This document shows positions 6,954 through 13,904 of a DNA stretch of 18,223 nt, piece after piece. How positions within the stretch are numbered: position 1 is the stretch's first letter; every line of letters starts with the position of its first letter. A program made the position numbers and the translations under genes. The DNA is taken from the NCBI GenBank assembly GCA_043820105.1, contig JBDREC010000008.1:1-18223 (forward strand). The letters are read 5' to 3'. The notes beneath the pieces are model-generated. The model was not told the DNA's origin. It saw only the letters and a list, made by a program, of their open reading frames with translations, and searched no databases. The DNA comes from JBDREC01 sp043820105 [NCBI: Pseudomonadota bacterium]. Its GTDB lineage: Bacteria; Bdellovibrionota_F; JAHFAK01.

Positions 6954-8051
6954 CTACAGTGTATTCAGTTTCGTAATTCTCTTTGAGCAAACACTTGAAA
7001 GTGTGATTGGCTTCTTTGATATTTTTTCCCAAAGTTTGTCATGGGCCTTTAATAGAGTTGAATAGACGCTTTTGGGTACTTTTTCCCAAGCCTTTTCTTT
7101 GCTTTTTATAAGTGTTTCTAGATCTTTATATTCTGTGCATGGAAACCTTTCATGCCAGTAATCGAATACAGAATTATTTTTTAAAGCTATTTCTTTAACT
7201 TGATCCCAATATTCTACAACATCTTCTTTATAGGTTGTTATGTCAAAACTTCTTGAGCCAGCATCATAAATTGTGCATCTTTCTAAAGCATATTCAAGTT
7301 TATCAAATTGTGAAAGCTCAAGTTCCGGAGTTAATAGGGCAGGGGATCTTAATAGATCAGTTCCTGTAAGTTTTATGGAAAGTTTTGAATTATCATTTGC
7401 CAGGCCAAAGATTCCATCTAAATAAATTATATATGTGTTTTCAAACTTTGGGAAATTCTTTTTAAATTTTTTATGGAATTTATATAAGATCTCATCTGTT
7501 TTTGCGCAGCCTATTGTGTAAAAAACAATATTTCGAATTTGAATTTTATTTTCTAGAAAATACTGGCCAATTCTTTCAAAACCATTTTCAATTGTTGAAC
7601 CAGTTGCAATTACATCACCACAAAAGATATTTGCCTCATCATAAAAGGTGAATTTTTGGTATTGATCATCTTTTATTTTCCACTCATTTTGCCTTTTATA
7701 GCGCTGTGAGGAGAGAAATGAAGAGCAATGGTTCTTTATACCAAAAGAAGTAGAAATTGCTCTTCTAAGGCCAAAATTTAGACCTCCTCTTAAAAAAGAT
7801 AAAATATTAAAAGTTTTTTCATCTTTAATATTAAGGAATTTTTTCTTGTCTGGAAAAGCTTTTAAAGAAAGAACAAGGGCCTTTTCTAGATAGTCAGTAT
7901 ACTTAAAACCTACAAGTTCTGGTTGATTGCAAATAGCTCTTGAATAAGTGCTGGTGAAAACATATCGTTTAAAACTATCTTCAAATTTGCTGTTTTTTAC
8001 TTTGTAATAATTACCATTTTTATTATTATCTAACTTTATTAATTTATCCAT
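6954..8051 (-). CDS. Phosphoribosyltransferase-fold protein of unknown substrate
   Basis: This 365-residue protein appears cytoplasmic (no signal peptide). Two type I phosphoribosyltransferase hallmarks are visible: a hydrophobic strand with loop NILSFLRGGLNFG (82-94), and the PRPP-binding signature IFCGDVIATGSTIENG (142-157), where Asp146 and the TGST loop would bind the ribose-phosphate. The segment SSQRYKRQ (114-121) could be the flexible catalytic loop. The C-terminal ~150 residues (LLTPELELSQ..., CTIYDAGSRSFD) are not recognised and may define a substrate or partner domain. Not a standard Upp, Apt or Hpt by length or order. The ATG has a weak GGGA 10 bases upstream. It follows the lipoprotein gene on the same strand with 105 bp between, so it may share the sigma-54 promoter unless the intervening hairpin stops transcription. 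Confidence 0.6.
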   Translation of the reverse strand: MDKLIKLDNNKNGNYYKVKNSKFEDSFKRYVFTSTYSRAICNQPELVGFKYTDYLEKALVLSLKAFPDKKKFLNIKDEKTFNILSFLRGGLNFGLRRAISTSFGIKNHCSSFLSSQRYKRQNEWKIKDDQYQKFTFYDEANIFCGDVIATGSTIENGFERIGQYFLENKIQIRNIVFYTIGCAKTDEILYKFHKKFKKNFPKFENTYIIYLDGIFGLANDNSKLSIKLTGTDLLRSPALLTPELELSQFDKLEYALERCTIYDAGSRSFDITTYKEDVVEYWDQVKEIALKNNSVFDYWHERFPCTEYKDLETLIKSKEKAWEKVPKSVYSTLLKAHDKLWEKISKKPITLSSVCSKRITKLNTL

Positions 8052-8107
8052 AATCTAACATTCCCAGTTCAAATATAATTATTTATCTGTTACAGAAATG
8101 TAGATTT

Positions 8108-8125
8108 AAAATCAAGCATGATTTT
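8108..8125 (-). terminator. AT-rich hairpin between lipoprotein and PRTase genes
   Basis: AAAATCA (8108-8114) and TGATTTT (8119-8125) form a 7-bp stem with a 4-base loop, 32 bases beyond the lipoprotein stop on the minus strand. The Ts end the stem rather than follow it, so termination would be weak and could only attenuate the downstream gene. Confidence 0.3.
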
Positions 8126-8156
8126 GAACCATAAACTATAAATGTTGTGTTTAGTA

Positions 8157-9086
8157 TTATTCAGTTAGTAATTCTTCAATTGTTTGATAATTGCCATCAG
8201 AAAAGCATTCGTTGAATTCTGTTTTAGAATAATATGAGCCGCCGAAATTGTAACCTGCTTGTACATCTTTTCCATAGATATAGAAATAAGAGACATTTCC
8301 TTCAAGGTCGATTTCTGTGCCATCATCACAGACACTGCTTTCTGATACATCTTCTCCATAAGAAGAAGCTGACATTGCAAACATGTTAGCAGCTGTTGGT
8401 GTGTATGATGAATCACCATATGTGTTTAACATTACCATAAATCCATCAAATATAAAAAATTCGCCTTCTAAAATATATGCGCTATCTGGGTCTTCTTTAG
8501 ATTCACCAGAAAACATTCTAAAGGTATTATCTTCAAATTGCAGGAATGAAATAAAAGGATCAGCGCATTCACCTTCTTCATCACAAGTCCCATCTTCAAA
8601 TGGATTTCCATCAAGATATTCAACGATTTCAGCATCAACATTTCTAGTTGTAGTTCTTCTTGGTTCAACTATTAAAACTATTGAGTCAGGGCTTGCGCCA
8701 TATTCTGCTAGCTTAGCTTCCAGATTTGCAATAGATTCTTCAGGAGAATTTTCATCAAAATATTCTTTCATTGTTCTTAATGTACTAACGCCTTCAGCAG
8801 CTGAGGGAGTATCATTTGCATCATTTGGATCTGTGCCATAAGTTTCTTCTAATGAGTCATAATAACCATCGCCATCTGAATCAACAAAACTGGCTGAATC
8901 ACTTCCTAGGGTCCAAGAAGTTGAAGATCCTGCTTCTCCATCTAAATAACTTGTACTACCATCGCCACTTGTGAAAGTAGATCCACCGTCATCCATATTT
9001 CTGCTTGAAAAACCAGTTTGACAGGAGATTATTAAACTTCCTATTCCTAAGACTAAAACTAAATTTCGTAGGTAAAATTTTTTCAT
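8157..9086 (-). CDS. Lipoprotein with TSP3/EF-hand-like calcium-binding motif
   Basis: This 309-residue exported lipoprotein begins with KKFYLRN, a hydrophobic stretch and lipobox LIISC, giving acylated Cys22. A Ser/Gly/Asp-rich linker (about 25-68) follows. Next is DSDGDGYYDSLEE (69-81) plus GTDPNDANDTP (84-94), the thrombospondin-type-3/calcium-binding pattern D-x-D-x-D-G-x-x-D that usually rigidifies surface proteins on Ca2+ binding. The rest (about 105-309) is an acidic, unrecognised domain with several cysteines (CDEEGEC, ECF), which could form disulfides. An AGGA lies 9 bases before the ATG. A consensus sigma-54 promoter lies just upstream, so expression probably depends on RpoN and an enhancer-binding activator. 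The downstream PRTase gene may be co-transcribed. Function unknown. Confidence 0.85.
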   Translation of the reverse strand: MKKFYLRNLVLVLGIGSLIISCQTGFSSRNMDDGGSTFTSGDGSTSYLDGEAGSSTSWTLGSDSASFVDSDGDGYYDSLEETYGTDPNDANDTPSAAEGVSTLRTMKEYFDENSPEESIANLEAKLAEYGASPDSIVLIVEPRRTTTRNVDAEIVEYLDGNPFEDGTCDEEGECADPFISFLQFEDNTFRMFSGESKEDPDSAYILEGEFFIFDGFMVMLNTYGDSSYTPTAANMFAMSASSYGEDVSESSVCDDGTEIDLEGNVSYFYIYGKDVQAGYNFGGSYYSKTEFNECFSDGNYQTIEELLTE

Positions 9087-9397
9087 ATGCTTTAATCCTG
9101 CACATTATTAATCATTTTAATATCTTAAGTTGCAACATGTGTGCCATTATAAGTAGTTTTTAGATGGAATTAAATTTGTATAGAAGTGCTTGAAATAATT
9201 GACTATAATTGACAACAATCTATGCTTGTTCTGTGAAGGGTGAATTTTTATTAAAGCTAGTTTTTTTTATAGAGAAAAAAACAAGCACAATTCATATAAA
9301 TAGCCTGAATTTTCAACAATTGATTTTGACTTTTAAAAATAAAAGAAATAGTTTATCTTTTCAATGGTTTAGATGTATTGTTTTTGGAGTAAGTAAT
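9087..9397. other. Divergent lipoprotein-nadK intergenic region
   Basis: This 311-bp region contains the sigma-54 promoter facing the lipoprotein gene (9131-9146) and, upstream of it on that strand, two direct AATTGAC repeats (9197-9203 and 9207-9213) exactly 10 bp apart. From 9209 to 9397 one plus-strand frame runs open into nadK, but its translation is not NAD-kinase-like, so it is left non-coding. A TATAAT at 9204-9209 could be a -10 for nadK, but its -35 is poor. Confidence 0.6.
9131..9146 (-). promoter_or_regulatory. Consensus sigma-54 promoter of the lipoprotein gene
   Basis: The minus strand reads TGGCACACATGTTGCA: an intact TGGCAC, 5 bases, then an intact TTGCA, with exactly 10 bases between the invariant GG and GC. 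This is the textbook -24/-12 promoter. Transcription should start near 9120, about 34 bases before the ATG at 9086, a sensible leader length that still includes the AGGA ribosome binding site. Confidence 0.8.
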
Positions 9398-10273
9398 TTG
9401 CCAGAGATAAAAAAAGTTTTAATTGTTCGAAAATTAAGCACATATGAGACTTTTTCCCTTGAAAAAAGCAACCTTAGCAAAAAGCAACTTGAAAAATATG
9501 AAAAATATCACCTTGAAAACCTAGAAACAATTGAAAAAGTAAAAGCTGTATTAGAAAATCTATCAATTAAATATAAAATAAAAAAACGAACTGAAGTTAA
9601 AAAAATATCAAAACAGGATCTGGTAATTTCTATTGGCGGGGATGGTACTTTTTTTGATACTGCAAGGCTTGTAAAAGATATTCCCATTATTTCTATTAAT
9701 TCAAATAAAATGGGTTCTGTTGCTTTATTTAGTTCAATGGATATTTCAAATATAGAAAAAAAGCTCTATAAGCTTTTAACAAAACCATTAATACCTCTTT
9801 TTCTAAACCGAATGCAAATTATTTTAAATAATAAAATTTTAGATGATTTTATTTTAAATGATATTTTAATAGCCAATGCCTCACCCGTGAATATGTCAAA
9901 GTACATAATTTCTATTGATGGAATTAGAGAATCGCAGAGAAGTTCAGGTGTTTGGATTAGTACTGCTGCAGGATCTACAGGAGGCATATTTTCAGCTGGT
10001 GCTAAGGCTTTACCCTTGGGTTCAAAAAGATTACAGTTTCTAATTAGAGAACCAGTGAATAAAAGACTTTATAAATACTCAAAAGGTTTTATTAAAGAAG
10101 GGCAAAAATTTAATATAATTTCAAAGATGCCAAATGGTAAAATTTATTTAGATGGTTCTACAAAATATTATTCTTTTAATATCCAGGATAAATGTTCTTT
10201 AGTAATTTCACCACATCCTTTAAAAATTCTTGGCTTTGATAAGAAAAAAAGAAATTCTTATGTTAGTTCATAA
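9398..10273 (+). CDS. nadK: NAD(H) kinase, resembling plant NADK3
   Basis: NAD kinase phosphorylates NAD(H) to NADP(H). I place the start at TTG 9398, with GGAG at 9386-9389 (8 bases away), because the protein then opens PEIKKVLIVRK, the first beta-strand, and has 291 residues, the usual length. An ATG-less extension up to 9209 adds no family-like sequence. The catalytic GGDGT is at 80-84. LNDILIAN (about 153-160) replaces the bacterial NExxI motif with ND. SGVWISTAAGSTGG ends at 196. From memory, the ND and STAAGST variants, and the following REP, recall the plant NADH kinase NADK3 more than E. coli NadK; substrate preference for NADH is inference only. M16 peptidase genes follow 18 bp downstream. 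Confidence 0.8.
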   Translation: MPEIKKVLIVRKLSTYETFSLEKSNLSKKQLEKYEKYHLENLETIEKVKAVLENLSIKYKIKKRTEVKKISKQDLVISIGGDGTFFDTARLVKDIPIISINSNKMGSVALFSSMDISNIEKKLYKLLTKPLIPLFLNRMQIILNNKILDDFILNDILIANASPVNMSKYIISIDGIRESQRSSGVWISTAAGSTGGIFSAGAKALPLGSKRLQFLIREPVNKRLYKYSKGFIKEGQKFNIISKMPNGKIYLDGSTKYYSFNIQDKCSLVISPHPLKILGFDKKKRNSYVSS

Positions 10274-10291
10274 AAGGTTGGCATAAATATT

Positions 10292-11719
10292 ATGAAAAAA
10301 AATATTTCAATTCTTTTTCTTTTTCTTTTTCTTTTTCATACAGAAAAGCCTTTTGCCAGTGATCTGCAAAATATTTTTAAAAATGTTATTGAATATAAAA
10401 TTGAAGATGGTCCAAGGTTTTTGCTTTATCAAAGAAATCATACTTCAACTGTTGCTTTTAATATTGTATATCCTTATGGTGCTACTAGTGATCCAAAGGG
10501 TAAAAGTGGTTTGATGCATGTTCTTGAGCATATGTCTTTTCATGGAACAAATATAGTTTCAGGTAACTATTTTGGAACTTATACAAAAATTGGTTCAAAT
10601 GGACCTTCAGCTACAACAGCTTATGATTATATTTCTTTTAAAAATGTTTTGCCAGCTCCCGCGATAAAAGCCTGGTTTATTTTAGAATCTGACAAAATGC
10701 TTTTTCCTTTGTTTACGAACTTTGCAGCTGAACTGGAAATTGTTAAGAAAGAAAAATATTTCAGAGAACTTTCGCACCCACACAAAGAATTTATTAAAAA
10801 TTATTTAAATTTTGTATTTGCTGGTACTACTCAAAATCGGATGCCTGTAATCGGTACTTCTGAAGACCTTAACAATTTGAAGCAAAATGATGTTATTGAC
10901 CATTTCAAGAAATACTTCAATCCAACAAATGCTACAATTTCAATAGTTGGGAAATTTGATCTGGCAAATGTCCTGAGTCTTATAGAAAAATATTTTGGAG
11001 AAATTGGGAAAATTGATCGGAATAAATTGGATTTTGATGAAAATGGTTACCCTGTTGTCAAAGAAATTAAAGAGCTTCAGGGAATTACTTTTAACAATTC
11101 ACCTGCACCACCATTGTACAAAAAGGAAAAAATATCAGATTTAAAAAAAATAAATAAGGAACATATTTATGTAGAAAAAAGTGAGACGGCACCGGTGTTA
11201 CTTTTATCATTTTTTAGACCACCTTCTGAAAAATTAAGCATTGAATCTGTTGCTCTAAATGTTTTGGCTTATTTCTTAAACAAAGAAGAATCCAGTTTTA
11301 GAAATGCTTTACGTAAAAATGAAGCAATCAAGGAATTAGTAGTTAGTGATCCTGAACCCACAGATAACAAAGATGATCTTTTTCTTATTATTACTTTTCT
11401 TAATCCGGGATTTGAATTAAATTTTTCATTGCTTGAGGATTTTATAATCAATAGCATAAAAACTGAAATCATTAATAATTTAGATGAATCGTTTCTTAAT
11501 AAAATAAAACAAAAGATGATATTTGAATTTTATGCAAATAAATCCACAAATCTTGAAATCGCTCAAATGCTTGCCAAATCTTCTTCTCACTTTCAAAATT
11601 TAAAATATAATGGCGAGTACTTGGAATTAATTAAAAAAGTTACAATCAATGATTTAAATTGTCTGATAAAGAATTATTTTTCTAAAGAAAACATTTTTAT
11701 TGGAAGGCTTGGCAATTAG
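10292..11719 (+). CDS. Secreted M16 zinc peptidase, catalytic subunit
   Basis: This 475-residue M16 (insulinase/processing-peptidase) family protein has a signal peptide (KKNISILFLFLFLFH, cleavage near FAS-D24), so it is probably periplasmic. The inverted zinc motif HVLEH is at 76-80, within GLMHVLEHMSFHGT. The third zinc ligand is probably Glu154 in IVKKEKYFRE, at the expected distance. The domain continues through NPTNATISIVGKFD, typical of M16, into a C-terminal half. At about 450 residues it is one half of the usual two-subunit type. The next gene, 9 bp away, encodes a homologue lacking HxxEH, so the pair probably forms a heterodimer. Its ribosome binding site is weak (AAGG, 13 bases). 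Substrate unknown. Confidence 0.9.
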   Translation: MKKNISILFLFLFLFHTEKPFASDLQNIFKNVIEYKIEDGPRFLLYQRNHTSTVAFNIVYPYGATSDPKGKSGLMHVLEHMSFHGTNIVSGNYFGTYTKIGSNGPSATTAYDYISFKNVLPAPAIKAWFILESDKMLFPLFTNFAAELEIVKKEKYFRELSHPHKEFIKNYLNFVFAGTTQNRMPVIGTSEDLNNLKQNDVIDHFKKYFNPTNATISIVGKFDLANVLSLIEKYFGEIGKIDRNKLDFDENGYPVVKEIKELQGITFNNSPAPPLYKKEKISDLKKINKEHIYVEKSETAPVLLLSFFRPPSEKLSIESVALNVLAYFLNKEESSFRNALRKNEAIKELVVSDPEPTDNKDDLFLIITFLNPGFELNFSLLEDFIINSIKTEIINNLDESFLNKIKQKMIFEFYANKSTNLEIAQMLAKSSSHFQNLKYNGEYLELIKKVTINDLNCLIKNYFSKENIFIGRLGN

Positions 11720-11728
11720 GATAAACAA

Positions 11729-13132
11729 ATGACTAAATTAAAATTTATTTTTATATCTTTAATAATAGTATTTATTAGCTCATGCACTACTGCAGTGAAA
11801 AAAAGAAGTGCATTTGACGAATTGAATTTTATTACAAATCAGGAATATAAAATCGACAAACTTAAATACGATTCCTTGCAGTTAGAAAGTGGCATATCAC
11901 TAAATTATTTAAAAAATAATGAAACACCAATTGTGAATATTTTATTTATAATTAGTAATGCAGGTTCCATCTTTGATCCAAAAGGAAAAAAAGGTTTATC
12001 AGATCTTACATGCTCTGTAATTAAAGAAAAACTGGATGATAGCCTTACAAAAAATGGTAATTTTAAAAATGGATATTTATTGGAAAGTTATACTAGTCCA
12101 TTTTATACAATATTCAAGGCAAGTGTTTATTCTGAGGATGTTGGAAATTATTTGAAATATTTTGGCAGAACTTTGAAATTAGTTAGCTTTAATCAAGACA
12201 AGATAAATAAACTTTCTTTGAGAATTGATAATTCTCGAGAAAGCTTTGAATATTATGACTTTGTGCAGGTCTTAAAATCAAGGCTATTTGCAAAAACGAA
12301 TCCGTTAGGAGCATTGCCTTTTGATAAAACAGAATTAAATTTTTCAGATCTAGAACTTGCTGGTTTTTTTAAAAAACATTATGACCCTTCAAAAATGGCT
12401 CTTTTTGCAAGTGGAGATATTGCATCTAATCAATTTTTTAAATACTGTGAGGATTATCTGGATTTAGATTTAAAGGCAGTAAATACACAGCAATATAATT
12501 TTAATGAAATATCTGATTCAATAGCCAGACTGTTTATCTATAAGATGAATACAAGTATGGCTACAATTGTTACTGGAAATCATATTAAAGATTCAAGTAT
12601 TGAGGATTTGCCATATATCAAATTATTAATTAATATGATTAATAATAGAATTATTGCTATTATCAGGGGCAGGGAAAACATGAGCTATTTTATTACCTCA
12701 GAATTACACAACCCTGGTTTTGATGGTACTGCACTAAGACCTGGTGTCTTTTTTATTATTGGTAGCACTGAATATTCAAATATTCCAAATTTTATTAAAC
12801 TAATTTTTCAAGAACTTGATAAAATTAAACTCGAAGGTTTTAGTGACTATGAAATAAATATTAATAAAAACAAATTAATAAATTCATTATATTTTGAGGA
12901 TGAAAATATTGTTGATTATATGTTATTTGATTACGAAAGAAAAAATAATGGGTATGGTAGTAACTATTTGGAAAATTTTATTGATCAACTGTCAAAATTA
13001 GACAAAAGCAGAATGTTCGATTTATATAAAAAATATTTTGATTCTATGTCCTTTAAAACCGTCGTTTTTGGGAAAGAAATGTTAATTAAAAATAGGTTAC
13101 TAAATGAAAACATCGAAATAATAAATCCATGA
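11729..13132 (+). CDS. M16 peptidase-like lipoprotein, non-catalytic subunit
   Basis: This 467-residue partner of the preceding gene has a lipobox FISSC, so Cys19 would be acylated and the protein anchored in a membrane. The M16 fold is visible in SIFDPKGKKGLSDLTCS, where HxxEH would sit after GL but reads LSDLTCSVIKE, so the zinc motif is lost. DLELAGFFKKHYDPSKMALFASGDI is the standard M16 strand. Such zinc-less subunits are known to pair with a catalytic partner (mitochondrial MPP alpha, PqqG). The ATG is reached by an AGGA at 11718-11721 that overlaps the TAG stop of the catalytic subunit, giving tight translational coupling and likely 1:1 synthesis. It is the last gene before the 103-bp gap and promoter ahead of the LpoB-like gene. 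Confidence 0.85.
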   Translation: MTKLKFIFISLIIVFISSCTTAVKKRSAFDELNFITNQEYKIDKLKYDSLQLESGISLNYLKNNETPIVNILFIISNAGSIFDPKGKKGLSDLTCSVIKEKLDDSLTKNGNFKNGYLLESYTSPFYTIFKASVYSEDVGNYLKYFGRTLKLVSFNQDKINKLSLRIDNSRESFEYYDFVQVLKSRLFAKTNPLGALPFDKTELNFSDLELAGFFKKHYDPSKMALFASGDIASNQFFKYCEDYLDLDLKAVNTQQYNFNEISDSIARLFIYKMNTSMATIVTGNHIKDSSIEDLPYIKLLINMINNRIIAIIRGRENMSYFITSELHNPGFDGTALRPGVFFIIGSTEYSNIPNFIKLIFQELDKIKLEGFSDYEININKNKLINSLYFEDENIVDYMLFDYERKNNGYGSNYLENFIDQLSKLDKSRMFDLYKKYFDSMSFKTVVFGKEMLIKNRLLNENIEIINP

Positions 13133-13167
13133 AATTTGGATATAACTTTGGTTTTTTAATAAATCTT

Positions 13168-13195
13168 TTGACACCTATAATTTTGTCAATATACT
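13168..13195 (+). promoter_or_regulatory. Sigma-70-type promoter of the lpoB-like operon
   Basis: TTGACA (13168-13173), 16 bases, then TATACT (13190-13195): a perfect -35 and a 5/6 -10. TTGACA is also the left half of an inverted repeat with TGTCAA (13184-13189, 10-base spacer) that spans the spacer, so a repressor could bind here. Transcription would start near 13202. The gene has an AGGAG ribosome binding site at 13223-13227. Confidence 0.65.
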
Positions 13196-13235
13196 CAAGC
13201 GCAATTAAAATGAAATTAGTTTAGGAGTAACTGAT

Positions 13236-13838
13236 ATGAAAAAAGCAATTGTTTTATTTCTGGTATTATCAATGATTTTTATTGTTTCTTGTAGCTCGAA
13301 ACGAAGAGTTACCCGTGTCAATCCTGATGAAGCTATTGATTTGTCTGGAAGATGGAATGATACTGACTCAAACTTGGTATCAAAAGAAATGATTAAGGAT
13401 TGTTTGTCCGGCTCTTGGATTGATAAGTATAAAGCTCAAAACAAAAAGGCTCCTGTTGTGATTGTTGGAAGAGTTGTTAATAAAAGTCATGAAAGAATTA
13501 ATGTTGAAACTTTTGTTAAAGATCTTGAAAGAGCTTTAATTAACTCCGGTGAAGTTGACTTTGTTGCTGACAAATCTCAAAGAGAAGAGCTAAGAAGCGA
13601 AAGACAAGATCAGGCAATGAATGCTTCTGATGACACTCAAAAATCACCAGGACACGAAATTGGAGCTGATTTTATGGTAAAAGGGCAAATTCACACAACA
13701 TTAGATACTCTTGGTGGGGAACAAGTAAGAGCCTATCAAGTTGAACTAGAACTTATTGATATTAAAACAAACAGAAAAGCTTGGATACTTCAAAAGAAAA
13801 TTAAGAAGTATATTGAAAAGGCAGATACATCTTGGTAG
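13236..13838 (+). CDS. LpoB-family penicillin-binding-protein activator lipoprotein
   Basis: This 200-residue protein has lipobox IVSC (acylated Cys19) followed by a short basic segment. It shows the LpoB-family signature DLSGRWNDTDSNLVSKEMI (about 40-58), then CLSGSWI, the N-terminal strand VVIVGRVVNKS, a Lys/Glu-rich helix and the ending YQVELELIDIKTNRKAWILQKKIKKYI. In E. coli, LpoB is an outer-membrane lipoprotein that reaches through peptidoglycan to activate PBP1b; whether this homologue does the same is inferred. The ATG follows AGGAG at 8 bases, with the promoter at 13168-13195. The next genes are a COG3014-like lipoprotein (67 bp on) and a secreted protein. From memory, this LpoB-COG3014 pairing also occurs in other diderms. 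Confidence 0.85.
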   Translation: MKKAIVLFLVLSMIFIVSCSSKRRVTRVNPDEAIDLSGRWNDTDSNLVSKEMIKDCLSGSWIDKYKAQNKKAPVVIVGRVVNKSHERINVETFVKDLERALINSGEVDFVADKSQREELRSERQDQAMNASDDTQKSPGHEIGADFMVKGQIHTTLDTLGGEQVRAYQVELELIDIKTNRKAWILQKKIKKYIEKADTSW

Positions 13839-13904
13839 TTTTGGGGAAAGTATTTAGTATTCAGTGATTTGCATGTTAATAATTTATTGTAAGTATGTGT
13901 ATTG

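Noticed and set aside
6817-7065. 82-codon plus-strand open frame
   Set aside because: It overlaps the repeat block and then the PRTase gene on the opposite strand. Its protein sequence shows no known features and there is no convincing ribosome binding site.
8383-8841. 152-codon plus-strand frame opposite the lipoprotein gene
   Set aside because: The minus-strand frame has a lipobox, a TSP3 motif and a sigma-54 promoter; the plus-strand frame is its antisense and has none of these.
9209-9397. N-terminal extension of the NAD kinase
   Set aside because: The TTG at 9398 has GGAG at 8 bases and begins the first beta-strand of the family; the extension adds 63 residues without family similarity.
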